Below are positions 15,163-25,679 of a DNA stretch of 61,880 bases, piece after piece. The translations under genes and the position numbers were made by a program. The DNA lies in contig NZ_BMUA01000037.1 of assembly GCF_014649955.1 (NCBI RefSeq), forward strand, positions 1 to 61,880, written 5' to 3'. The DNA comes from Streptomyces violascens (lineage in GTDB: Bacteria > Actinomycetota > Actinomycetes > Streptomycetales > Streptomycetaceae). Each line of letters begins with the position of its first letter. Positions within the stretch are counted from its first letter, which is position 1. Below the pieces are notes generated by a model. It was not told the DNA's origin, did no database searches, and was given only the letters and a program-made list of their open reading frames with translations.

Positions 15163-16595
15163 ACGGCCGGCGCCTCCAGGCGTTCCGCGGTCCGCCGCGC
15201 CGATTCGCGCGCCCGTCGCCCGCTGGTCGCGAGCCCCACGCACAGCACGCTCAGACCGCAGCCCGTGATGATCCACCAGGCGGGCCGGGCGGCCCCGGGG
15301 AAGTGCTCGGCGTACGCACCGGATGCGACGCCCGCCATGCCGCCCGCCAGCACCGCGCCGATCACGGCGACCCCCAGGGTCTGGCCGATCTGGCGGCTGG
15401 TGGAGGCGACCGCGGCGGCCACGCCCGCCTGGGAGCGGGGCATGCCGGAGACCGCGGTGTTGGTGATGGGCGCGTTCACCATGCCGAAGCCGAGCCCGAA
15501 CAGGACGTACCCGGTGAACAGCAGGGCCGTGGTCCGCTCGGCGTCGAACACCGCGAACAGCAGCCCGCTCGCGGCCATCGCGACCCCGGCGACCAGCAGG
15601 GACAGCCTCGGCCCCCGGCTGCCGACGAGGCGTCCCGACAGGGGCGCGCAGACGAAGGTGAGCGCCGCCATGGGCAGCATGTAGAGCCCGGCGTCCAGCG
15701 CGCTCAGACCGCGGGCGTTCTGCAGATACAGGGTGTTGAGGAAGAGGAACCCGCTGAGCGCGGCGAAGGCCGAGACCGCGATGACGGTGGCGCCGCTGAA
15801 CGGGGCGCTGCGGAAGAACCGCAGGTCGATGAGGGGTTCGGCGCGCCGGGGTTCGTACACCAACAGGGCCGCGAGCGCGGCGACGGCGATCGCGACGAAG
15901 GCCAGGATCTGCGGCGAGTCCCATCCGGCGCTGGGCACCTCGATGATCGCGTACGTCAGTGAGCCGAGCAGCGCGACGACCAGGAACTGGCCGACCGGGT
16001 CCGGGCGGCGGGGCCTCGGGGCGCGCGACTCGGGGATGTAGCGCCAGGTCAGGAAGAGGGCGAGCAGGCCGACCGGCAGGTTGAGCCAGAAGATCGAGCG
16101 CCAGCCGACCGACTCGACGAGCACACCGCCGATGATCGGGCCCGCGGCCATCGATATGCCGACGACTCCGCCCCAGACGCCGATGGCGCGGGCGCGTTCG
16201 CGCGGGTCGGTGAAGGTGTTCGTGATGATCGACATCGCGACCGGGTTGAGCATCGAGCCGCCGACCGCCTGCACCATCCGGAAGGCCACCAGGGATTCCA
16301 GGTTGGGGGCCAGCGAGCAGAGCGCCGAGCCGATGGTGAACACGACCAGGCCCGCCTTGAAGACCTTGCGGCGGCCGATGCGGTCGGCGGTCGAGCCCGC
16401 CAGCATCAGCAGCGAGGCGAGGACCAGGGTGTACGCGTCGATCGTCCACTGCAGGCCGGAGACACCGGCGTGGAAGTCCTTCTGCAGGGAGGGCAGGGCG
16501 ACATTGAGGACGGTGTTGTCGAGGCTGACGATCAGCAGGCTCATGCAGCAGATCGCCAGGATGAGCATCCGTCGGCGGTGGTTCGGCTCGGACAT
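15135..16595 (-). CDS. MFS transporter, DHA2-type (EmrB/QacA) exporter
   Basis: The 486-residue product is a drug-efflux-type permease. TM1 reads LDNTVLNVALPSLQKDF (motif D1), followed by LAGSTADRIGRRKVFKAGL (motif A) and VVGISMAAGPIIGGVLVESVGWRSIFWLN (motif C). About 14 transmembrane segments are visible, and the tail is Arg-rich. The start at 16595 has TACTAT ending 7 nt upstream on the minus strand, so the mRNA may be leaderless. Its 3' end overlaps that of the XRE gene by 28 bp. It is divergent from dusB. Confidence 0.93.
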   Translation of the reverse strand: MSEPNHRRRMLILAICCMSLLIVSLDNTVLNVALPSLQKDFHAGVSGLQWTIDAYTLVLASLLMLAGSTADRIGRRKVFKAGLVVFTIGSALCSLAPNLESLVAFRMVQAVGGSMLNPVAMSIITNTFTDPRERARAIGVWGGVVGISMAAGPIIGGVLVESVGWRSIFWLNLPVGLLALFLTWRYIPESRAPRPRRPDPVGQFLVVALLGSLTYAIIEVPSAGWDSPQILAFVAIAVAALAALLVYEPRRAEPLIDLRFFRSAPFSGATVIAVSAFAALSGFLFLNTLYLQNARGLSALDAGLYMLPMAALTFVCAPLSGRLVGSRGPRLSLLVAGVAMAASGLLFAVFDAERTTALLFTGYVLFGLGFGMVNAPITNTAVSGMPRSQAGVAAAVASTSRQIGQTLGVAVIGAVLAGGMAGVASGAYAEHFPGAARPAWWIITGCGLSVLCVGLATSGRRARESARRTAERLEAPAVQTPADANA

Positions 16596-16661
16596 GGCTT
16601 CGATAGTACGCCTAACTAATGACTCCTCGGGAGGGGGGCGGGAATGGGGGACAATGAACGG

Positions 16662-17789
16662 ATGACCACGCTCTCCATCGGCCCGCACACCGTGCAGCCG
16701 CCCGTGGTGCTCGCACCCATGGCCGGCATCACCAACGCTCCGTTCCGCACCCTGTGCCGCGAGTTCAGCGGAGGCAAGGGCCTGTTCGTCAGCGAAATGA
16801 TCACGACGCGGGCGCTGGTCGAGCGCAACGAGAAGACCATGCAGCTCATCCACTTCGACGAGACCGAGACCCCGCGCTCGATCCAGCTCTACGGAGTGGA
16901 CCCGGTCACCGTCGGCAAGGCCGTCCGCATGATCGTGGACGAGAACCTCGCCGACCACATCGACCTCAACTTCGGCTGCCCGGTCCCCAAGGTGACCCGC
17001 AAGGGCGGCGGCTCGGCCCTGCCCTACAAGCGGCCGCTGCTGCGCGCGATCCTGCACGAGGCGGTCACGGGCGCCGGGGACCTGCCGGTCACCATGAAGA
17101 TGCGCAAGGGCATCGACGACGACCACATCACCTTCCTCGACGCCGGCCGGATCGCCGTCGAGGAAGGCGTCACCGCGATCGCGCTGCACGGCCGCACCGC
17201 CGCCCAGCACTACGGCGGCACCGCCGACTGGGACGCCATCGCCCGCCTCAAGGAGCACGTCCCCGAGATCCCGGTGCTCGGCAACGGCGACATCTGGTCC
17301 GCCGAGGACGCCCTGCGCATGGTCAAGGAGACCGGCTGCGACGGCGTCGTGGTCGGCCGGGGGTGCCTGGGGCGGCCCTGGCTCTTCGGCGACCTGGTGG
17401 CCGCGTTCGAGGGCACGGATTCCTTCGCGCGCCCCACGCTGCGCACGGTCTGCGAGGTGATGCTGCGGCACGCGACGCTGCTCGGCGAGTGGATCGGCGA
17501 CGAGACGCGCGGTGTGATCGACTTCCGCAAGCACGTCGCCTGGTACCTCAAGGGATTCGCGGTCGGTTCGGAGATGCGCAAGAGCCTGGCCGTCACCTCG
17601 TCCCTGGCCGAACTGGGCGCTCAGTTGAGCGAGCTGGACCTGGACCAGTCGTGGCCGGTCGGCGCCGACGGCCCGCGTGGCAGAACGTCCGGAAACAACC
17701 GGGTCGTCCTGCCGGACGGCTGGCTGAAGGACCCGTACGACTGCTCCGGCATCAGTATGGAAGCCGAGCTGGACACCTCCGGCGGCTGA
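16662..17789 (+). CDS. dusB: tRNA-dihydrouridine synthase (DusB type)
   Basis: This FMN-dependent enzyme reduces uridines in the D loop of tRNA. The 375-residue product has the flavin-site motif VVLAPMAGITNAPFR at the N-terminus and DLNFGCPVPKVTRKGGGSAL with the catalytic Cys. It continues with PVTMKMRKG, ALHGRTAAQHYGG, and GNGDIWSAEDA for phosphate binding. The C-terminal helical domain contains FRKHVAWYLKGF. ATG 16662 matches the usual MTTL start; ATG 16644 is in frame and has a GGAGG-like site 8 nt upstream, so it is a real alternative. A terminator hairpin lies downstream. Confidence 0.94.
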   Translation: MTTLSIGPHTVQPPVVLAPMAGITNAPFRTLCREFSGGKGLFVSEMITTRALVERNEKTMQLIHFDETETPRSIQLYGVDPVTVGKAVRMIVDENLADHIDLNFGCPVPKVTRKGGGSALPYKRPLLRAILHEAVTGAGDLPVTMKMRKGIDDDHITFLDAGRIAVEEGVTAIALHGRTAAQHYGGTADWDAIARLKEHVPEIPVLGNGDIWSAEDALRMVKETGCDGVVVGRGCLGRPWLFGDLVAAFEGTDSFARPTLRTVCEVMLRHATLLGEWIGDETRGVIDFRKHVAWYLKGFAVGSEMRKSLAVTSSLAELGAQLSELDLDQSWPVGADGPRGRTSGNNRVVLPDGWLKDPYDCSGISMEAELDTSGG

Positions 17790-17930
17790 TCCGGGCCGGG
17801 CCGGATCGGTGCGGAAGGGTCTCGGAAGCGGTCCGAAGGCTGGAATTCCGCTCGATCGAGCGCGTGATTCTCGCCACCCCTGATAGGGGTTGCGCTCAGA
17901 TGAGCGCTTTTCGCGTGGCTGCATCTCTGA

Positions 17931-17957
17931 AAGGGGTGGCACTCAGTGCCACCCCTT
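17931..17957. terminator. hairpin terminator after dusB
   Basis: AAGGGGTGGCACT and AGTGCCACCCCTT are inverted arms around a single C, giving an 11-bp stem and a short loop, 141 bp beyond the dusB stop. Confidence 0.8.
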
Positions 17958-18209
17958 CGGCGTTCAAGTAGTGGACTCACTTGGCGCTAGACCCGCTCAC
18001 TTGAGCGGTATTCGAGCATTTCTTGGCCACTTTCGTTCAAGTAATGAAGACACTCCTCTGTCGGTCGTTACGCGCCAGTCACTTTCGATCTGGTGGCGGA
18101 CGAGTGGTTACGCCCCCGTGACGCGCAAGTAGACGTACCCAGACACCTTCGATCTGGGTATGTTCCTCGCCGTCAGGGCAGCCACCGCGGATTCGAGGAG
18201 TCGAGACCC
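17958..18209 (+). promoter_or_regulatory. ppdK upstream region with duplicated 19-bp site
   Basis: This non-coding stretch completes the 420-bp dusB-ppdK gap. It contains two near-identical 19-bp imperfect palindromes, CCAGTCACTTTCGATCTGG (18075-18093) and CCAGACACCTTCGATCTGG (18139-18157), 64 bp apart. The second is followed by GTATGTT, a possible -10, about 50 bp before the GTG. The duplication suggests a regulator with two sites, or two tandem promoters. No open frame here looks coding. Confidence 0.5.
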
Positions 18210-20945
<2,736 letters not shown>

Positions 20946-20948
20946 GCC

Positions 20949-21002
20949 CCGGAGCCGCCGCCGGGTCCCCGACCCTCAACACCGATCCGGCGGCGGCTCC
21001 GG
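20949..21002. terminator. 16-bp perfect hairpin after ppdK
   Basis: CCGGAGCCGCCGCCGG (20949-20964) pairs perfectly with CCGGCGGCGGCTCCGG (20987-21002), just after the ppdK stop, with a 22-nt loop. Confidence 0.8.
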
Positions 21003-21011
21003 ACCACCAAG

Positions 21012-21050
21012 AAGGGGCAGCAACCCTGTGCGGGGGTGGCTGCCCCTTTT
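21012..21050 (+). terminator. second hairpin with T-run after ppdK
   Basis: AAGGGGCAGC (21012-21021) pairs with GCTGCCCCTT (21039-21048), followed by TT. It backs up the preceding hairpin. Confidence 0.75.
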
Positions 21051-21500
21051 GCGTTGGCTCTTGCCGCCCGCCCCGGCAAGTGTTCGCCGGGCGCGTTCGC
21101 GGTACACGTCCCAGGTGTGCGAGCGCTTAATTCCTGTTGAATGGCGGACATTTAACGGGGCGGTGGCCGGAAATGCAGAGTGCGGTTCACGGATCCCCAC
21201 CCGTGAACCGCACTCTGTCAACCGCGCCGAGCACGGAGCCGCCACCTACGCCCACCGCCGCCAGAACCTGTGAAGCCCCCCACGGTCTTCGCAGAATCTT
21301 TCCGGTTGGCCCGGTGTCGTGCCCGACGAGGTACAGCTTTTCGTCCCCGGTGCCCCTTGCGCGAGGCCTTTCAACTGTGGCTGAAAGGCCCGTGGTCACG
21401 GGCAGTGACGGGAGGCATACTCAGTCGAGTCGGTCGGGGGATCAATTGCGGATGCAACACAAGGCAACAGGTTGCAACACAGTGGACAGGTGGGGTTTCG
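21051..21500. other. 450-bp non-coding stretch with hairpins and repeats
   Basis: I see no convincing gene here. It holds a perfect 16-bp hairpin (AGAGTGCGGTTCACGG at 21177-21192 and its complement at 21201-21216) that does not directly follow any gene. A 9-bp inverted repeat GGCCTTTCA/TGAAAGGCC lies at 21365-21390. Two direct copies of TGCAACACA (21453-21461, 21473-21481) lie just before the regulator gene at 21501. A small RNA ending at the first hairpin is possible but unproven. Confidence 0.5.
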
Positions 21501-22532
21501 GTGCTGCGCATTCATTTCACCGGCGAGGATCTGGCCCGGCTCCGTATGGCGCCGGGTCCCGACACGCTGTGGGAAACGATTCTCAGCTTTCACCGCTTAA
21601 GGGACCGGCGGGGCGCCTCCGTATTCGGTGAATGGCGACAGGAAACTCGAGGCCGGTTGAGCGGAGAAACGCGATTGCTCTCCGCAATCGTTCCATGCCG
21701 GGGATATTTCCCCGACTTTCTCACACCGCCCAGGGGGCCGCATTCCCTGGAGACCGGACTGGAACGCATTCGCGAGACCGGACCCGAGCGGCTGCACGCC
21801 GAACTCTCCCGGCTCCCCTCCGGCCGCCCGACCACCGGCTGGGCGGCCTCGCTCGCGGACGGCTGCACCACCCAACTCGGCCGCCTCGCCGACGCGTTGA
21901 CCGCCTACCACCGGGCGGCCGTCTCCCCGTACTGGGCGCACATACAGACCCGCGTCGACGCCGACCGCGCCGCCCGCGGCCGGGCCCTGCTCGACGGCGG
22001 CGCGGGCGAACTCCTCGCCTCGCTGCCGCCGATGCTGCGCTGGCGCGCACCCGTCCTGGAGGCCGACTACCCGGTCGACCGCGAACTCCACCTGGACGGG
22101 CGGGGGCTGCTCCTGCAGCCCTCCTTCTTCTGCCGCCGCACCCCGGTCGCCCTCCAGGACCCGAAGCTGCCGCCCGTGCTGGTCTACCCGGTCACGCACA
22201 CCCAGGCGCCGTACGAGTCCCCGCCGGGCCCCGACCACGGCACCTCGCTCGGCCGGCTCGTCGGCCACACCCGCTCCAGCGTGCTCCAGTCCATCGGCAA
22301 CGGCTGCACCACCAGCGAACTCGCCCGCAGGGCAGGCGTTTCGCTCGCCTCCGCCAGCCAGCACGCCGGCGTCCTGCGCGACGCCGGGCTCCTGGTCACG
22401 CTGCGGCACGGCAACTCCGTATTGCATACGCTGACCCCGCTCGGCTCCGCACTGCTGTGCGGCGGGACCCCGCGCGTGCCGCGGCCGCGTCAGTCGTCGA
22501 TCCCCGAGCGCTCCACGCCGGCCACGATGTAG
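21501..22532 (+). CDS. ArsR-like winged-helix transcriptional regulator
   Basis: The 343-residue product has an N-terminal domain of the DUF5937 kind seen in streptomycete ArsR-like regulators (starting VLRIHFTGEDLARLRMAPGPDTLWETILS). It ends in a winged helix (RSSVLQSIGNGCTTSELARRAGVSLASASQHAGVLRDAGL). It lacks ArsR metal-binding Cys motifs. The GTG at 21501 fits the start of the conserved domain; longer frames begin in non-coding DNA. Repeats TGCAACACA lie 20-50 bp upstream and may be its operator. Its 3' end overlaps the convergent permease gene by 43 bp. Confidence 0.85.
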   Translation: MLRIHFTGEDLARLRMAPGPDTLWETILSFHRLRDRRGASVFGEWRQETRGRLSGETRLLSAIVPCRGYFPDFLTPPRGPHSLETGLERIRETGPERLHAELSRLPSGRPTTGWAASLADGCTTQLGRLADALTAYHRAAVSPYWAHIQTRVDADRAARGRALLDGGAGELLASLPPMLRWRAPVLEADYPVDRELHLDGRGLLLQPSFFCRRTPVALQDPKLPPVLVYPVTHTQAPYESPPGPDHGTSLGRLVGHTRSSVLQSIGNGCTTSELARRAGVSLASASQHAGVLRDAGLLVTLRHGNSVLHTLTPLGSALLCGGTPRVPRPRQSSIPERSTPATM

Positions 22533-23368
22533 CGCTGGAGCAGCAGGAAGACCAGGACCAGCGGGACGATCGAGACGGCCGCCGCGACGAACAGCTCGTG
22601 CAGGTTGACCACCTGGGCGGTGGTGAAGGTGGAGAGCGCCACCTGCACCGTCCAGGCGTCCCGGTCCTGGCCGATGACCAGCGGCCACAGAAAGGAATTC
22701 CAGGCGCCGATGAACACAATGGTGCCGACGGCCGCGAAGACCGGGCGCGCATTGGGCACGACGATCCTCCAGTACGTCCGCCAATATCCAAGTCCGTCGA
22801 CGCGGGCCGCATCCTCCAACTCACGTGGAAATCCCGTGAAGAACTGGCGAAAGATGAAGCACGCGAAGCCGGAGAACAGAGTGGGGATGATCAGGCCGCG
22901 CAAGCTCGACACCCACCCGAGGGACGAAACAAGAACGAAACTTGGTACGAACGTGACCGCCGCCGGAACCATCAGCGTGCCGATCACCGCGTAGAAGACC
23001 TGGTTGGCGAAGCGGTACGGGATCCGCGCGAGGCCGTACCCCGCGAGCGAGGCGAACAGGAGCGTGCCCACCGTCGTGGCGACCGCGATCAGCGCCGAGT
23101 TCAGCAGCGAGCGCGCCATCGGGACGGCCGGGTCGTCGAAGAGTTCGCGCACATTCGACCAGTGCAGGGTCGAGGGGAAGAACGTCCAGCCGGGCGAGGT
23201 GATGTCCGGCTCGGCGGCCAGGCCGTTGCGGACAAGAAGGTAGAAGGGGACCAGGAACAGCAGGGCCAGCGCGGCCAGGATCACCCAGCGCAGGGCGCGG
23301 CCGACCCGTACGAGCGCCTCGTCGGGGCGGGGCCTGTGCCGTGCGGTGGTTCTGTGCGGCGCCGTCAT
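22490..23368 (-). CDS. sugar ABC transporter permease, MalG type
   Basis: This is the inner-membrane subunit of a CUT1-family carbohydrate importer. The 292-residue product has six predicted transmembrane segments and the EAA loop ELEDAARVDGLGYWRTYWRIVVPNARP that contacts the shared ATPase. The start codon overlaps the stop of the preceding permease (ATGA). No ATPase gene is nearby, which is usual in Streptomyces, where MsiK serves many importers. It is convergent with, and overlaps, the ArsR-like regulator gene. Confidence 0.93.
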   Translation of the reverse strand: MTAPHRTTARHRPRPDEALVRVGRALRWVILAALALLFLVPFYLLVRNGLAAEPDITSPGWTFFPSTLHWSNVRELFDDPAVPMARSLLNSALIAVATTVGTLLFASLAGYGLARIPYRFANQVFYAVIGTLMVPAAVTFVPSFVLVSSLGWVSSLRGLIIPTLFSGFACFIFRQFFTGFPRELEDAARVDGLGYWRTYWRIVVPNARPVFAAVGTIVFIGAWNSFLWPLVIGQDRDAWTVQVALSTFTTAQVVNLHELFVAAAVSIVPLVLVFLLLQRYIVAGVERSGIDD

Positions 23369-24276
23369 CAGTCGGCCTCCTTCCTGCCCAGGCCGAACCA
23401 GCGCGCCTGGAACACCGTCACCACCGCGATGATCAGCGCGAGGATCACAGCACCCGCGCTGCCCATCCCCAGGTTCTGCCCCTGGCCGAGCGCCGTGTAG
23501 TAGAGGTAGACCAGCGGCGGGCGGGCGTAGGGCGGGTAGCCGCGGGCGTCGGAGAGAAGGTTGTAGAACTCGTCGAACGCCTGGAACGCGTTGATCACCA
23601 GGAGCAGCACCACCGCGATCGAGGTGGTGCGCAACTGGGGAAACGTGATGTGCCGGAAGACCTGCCAGCCGGGCCGGGCGCCGTCGACCGCGGCCGCCTC
23701 GTACAGACGCGGGCTGATCCGCTGGAGCCCGGCCAGGAACAGGATCATGTAGAACCCGGCCTGCAGCCACAGCCGTACGGTCACGATCACCAGCCAGTAC
23801 CAGGGCGGATGCGTCGTCGACAGCCAGGCCGTCTGATCGGCGCCGAACCAGCCGAGCACGGTGTTGGCGAGCCCGAACCGCACCCCGTTGAAGATCGACA
23901 TCTTCCAGATCAGCGCGGCGACCACGTACGAGCAGGCCGCCGGCAGAAAGAACACCGAGCGGAAGAACGCCTGGAAGCGGCGGATCCGGTTCACCATCAG
24001 CGCTAGGCCGAGCGCGAGCGCGTACGTCGCCGGCACGATGAACAGCGAGAACACCGCGAACGTCCCCAGGCTGGACGTGAACGCGCCGTCGCGCAGCATC
24101 GCCGTGTAGTTGTCGAACCCCACGAAGTCGGTCGGCGAGACCGTGTTGTGGGCGTCGAAGAAGCTGAGGTAGACACTCCACAGCAGCGGGACGTACGTGA
24201 AGAGGGCGAGCCCGGCGGCGAACGGGCCGACGAAGATCCAGAACCAGAGGGTGTTGTCCGAAACACGCCGTCGCAT
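23368..24276 (-). CDS. sugar ABC transporter permease, MalF type
   Basis: This is the second CUT1 permease subunit. The 302-residue product has six hydrophobic segments. The EAA loop is RLYEAAAVDGARPGWQVFRHITFPQLRTT, typical of the first permease of the pair. The start ATG at 24276 lies 5 bp from the stop of the binding-protein gene. The order binding protein, MalF-type, MalG-type is the standard one. Confidence 0.93.
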   Translation of the reverse strand: MRRRVSDNTLWFWIFVGPFAAGLALFTYVPLLWSVYLSFFDAHNTVSPTDFVGFDNYTAMLRDGAFTSSLGTFAVFSLFIVPATYALALGLALMVNRIRRFQAFFRSVFFLPAACSYVVAALIWKMSIFNGVRFGLANTVLGWFGADQTAWLSTTHPPWYWLVIVTVRLWLQAGFYMILFLAGLQRISPRLYEAAAVDGARPGWQVFRHITFPQLRTTSIAVVLLLVINAFQAFDEFYNLLSDARGYPPYARPPLVYLYYTALGQGQNLGMGSAGAVILALIIAVVTVFQARWFGLGRKEAD

Positions 24277-24281
24277 GGCCG

Positions 24282-25535
24282 TCAGCTCTTCTTCACCCGC
24301 TGAAGTTCGTCCTTGGTCTTCCGGATGACGGATTTCAGCTCACTGTCAGGGCTCGCCCCGTCCTTGACGATCCGGTTCAGCGCGTCCTGGTACGCCGTCT
24401 GGAGCGTCGGCGTCCACAGCAGGGGCTGGGCGTAGCCGTGGTCCGTCGCGTACGTCACCGCGTCGGCCGCCGCGCCCTGCCGCAGCTTGGCCGCCTTCTT
24501 GGCCAGCGAGAGCCGGGCCGGAATGTGGAAGCCGTACGACAGCGCGAAGTCCTCCTGGAAATCGGTGCGTTCCACCCACAGCCACTTCACATACGCCTTC
24601 GCCTCCACCTGGTGCTTCGAGCGCGTGGACACGGCGGCGGCATACGCCCCGACCGGCACCGAGGGCTTGCCGTTCGGGCCGTCCTTGGGGAAGGGCAGCA
24701 CCCCGAAGTCGTCCCCGAGCGCCTTCTGCACGGCGGGCAGCGCCCACAGCCCCGACCACTGCATCGCGGTCAGCCCCTGGAGGAACGCGGAGGGGTCCGA
24801 CCAGTCGCTCGGCGCGCCGAGCAGCAGCGACTTGTCGGCGTACAGCTGATGCAGCTTGCCGAGGGTGCGGGCGGCGGCCGGATCGTCGAAGCCCACTCTG
24901 CCGTCGGCGGTGACCAGACTCAGCCCGGCCGCGTACAGCGGCGTACCGCCGAGGACACCCGCACCGCCGTCGTTGCCGAGGAAGAGCCCCTTGACCTTGT
25001 TCCGCGTCAACGCCTTGGCCGCGTCCACGAGTTCGTCCAGGGTGGCGGGCGGCTGGACGCCCGCATCCTTGAGGAGGCTCTTGCGGTAGTAGAGGAACTG
25101 CGTGTCGACGACCTGCGGGACGCCCCAGATCTTCCCGTCGTACGTCTTCGGCGCGAGCACCGCCGGATTGAAGTCGTCCTTCACCCCGTCGAACAGGGCG
25201 GTGAGATCGGCGACCTGCCCGCCCTGGATCTGGTCCAGGGTCGGCCCGTTCACCTCGAAGACGTCCGGACCCGACGACGTGAGCAGCGCGGCGGCCGTCT
25301 GCTGGTCGTAGTTGCCGGGCCGCCACTGCACGGAGACCTTCGCCTTGTCGTACGCGGCCGCATAGCGGCGCACGGCGGCCTCGGTCCCGGCCTCCCCGTA
25401 CTGGTGGTACCAGTGGTCGAGCGTGACCTTCCCGCCCGGTGAACTTCCCTTGTCTCGGCCGGTGTTGGAGCCGCATGCGGTGAGCAGTCCGAGTGCGGCC
25501 CCGGTGCCGAGCAGTGTCCGGCGGCTGATCGTCAT
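24282..25535 (-). CDS. sugar-binding lipoprotein of ABC importer
   Basis: This is the extracellular solute-binding protein (cluster B, CUT1). The 417-residue product has a twin-Arg-like leader MTISRRTLLGTGAALGLLTAC, with a lipobox LLTAC making it a lipoprotein. The mature part has VTLDHWYHQYGEAGTEAAVRRY, DVFEVNGPTLDQI, and WGVPQVVDTQFLYYRKSLLKDAG, all typical of sugar-binding proteins. Substrate cannot be read from sequence. It heads a three-gene operon; its promoter lies in the 144-bp gap to the APC permease gene. Confidence 0.93.
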   Translation of the reverse strand: MTISRRTLLGTGAALGLLTACGSNTGRDKGSSPGGKVTLDHWYHQYGEAGTEAAVRRYAAAYDKAKVSVQWRPGNYDQQTAAALLTSSGPDVFEVNGPTLDQIQGGQVADLTALFDGVKDDFNPAVLAPKTYDGKIWGVPQVVDTQFLYYRKSLLKDAGVQPPATLDELVDAAKALTRNKVKGLFLGNDGGAGVLGGTPLYAAGLSLVTADGRVGFDDPAAARTLGKLHQLYADKSLLLGAPSDWSDPSAFLQGLTAMQWSGLWALPAVQKALGDDFGVLPFPKDGPNGKPSVPVGAYAAAVSTRSKHQVEAKAYVKWLWVERTDFQEDFALSYGFHIPARLSLAKKAAKLRQGAAADAVTYATDHGYAQPLLWTPTLQTAYQDALNRIVKDGASPDSELKSVIRKTKDELQRVKKS

Positions 25536-25679
25536 GGCGTACGCCCCCTGTTCGTCATCCCGCTGTACGCCTCAACGATCAACCATGCAGGGGGATTACG
25601 ACAGGGGTATTGCGGCGACGTGTCGGCCCGGCCGGATGCGGCCGGCCGGGCGCACTGGGGGCCTCGCCGCGGGCGGGCG

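Noticed and set aside
12721..16449. A 1242-codon open frame on the minus strand
   Set aside because: Its real part is the first MFS gene (12721-14175). The rest is a shadow frame opposite the XRE gene and in the wrong frame through the second MFS gene, as expected in very GC-rich DNA.
15135..17942. Extending the second MFS gene upstream to a 935-codon frame
   Set aside because: The upstream part is antisense to dusB. The start at 16595 has a matching -10 and gives the normal family length.
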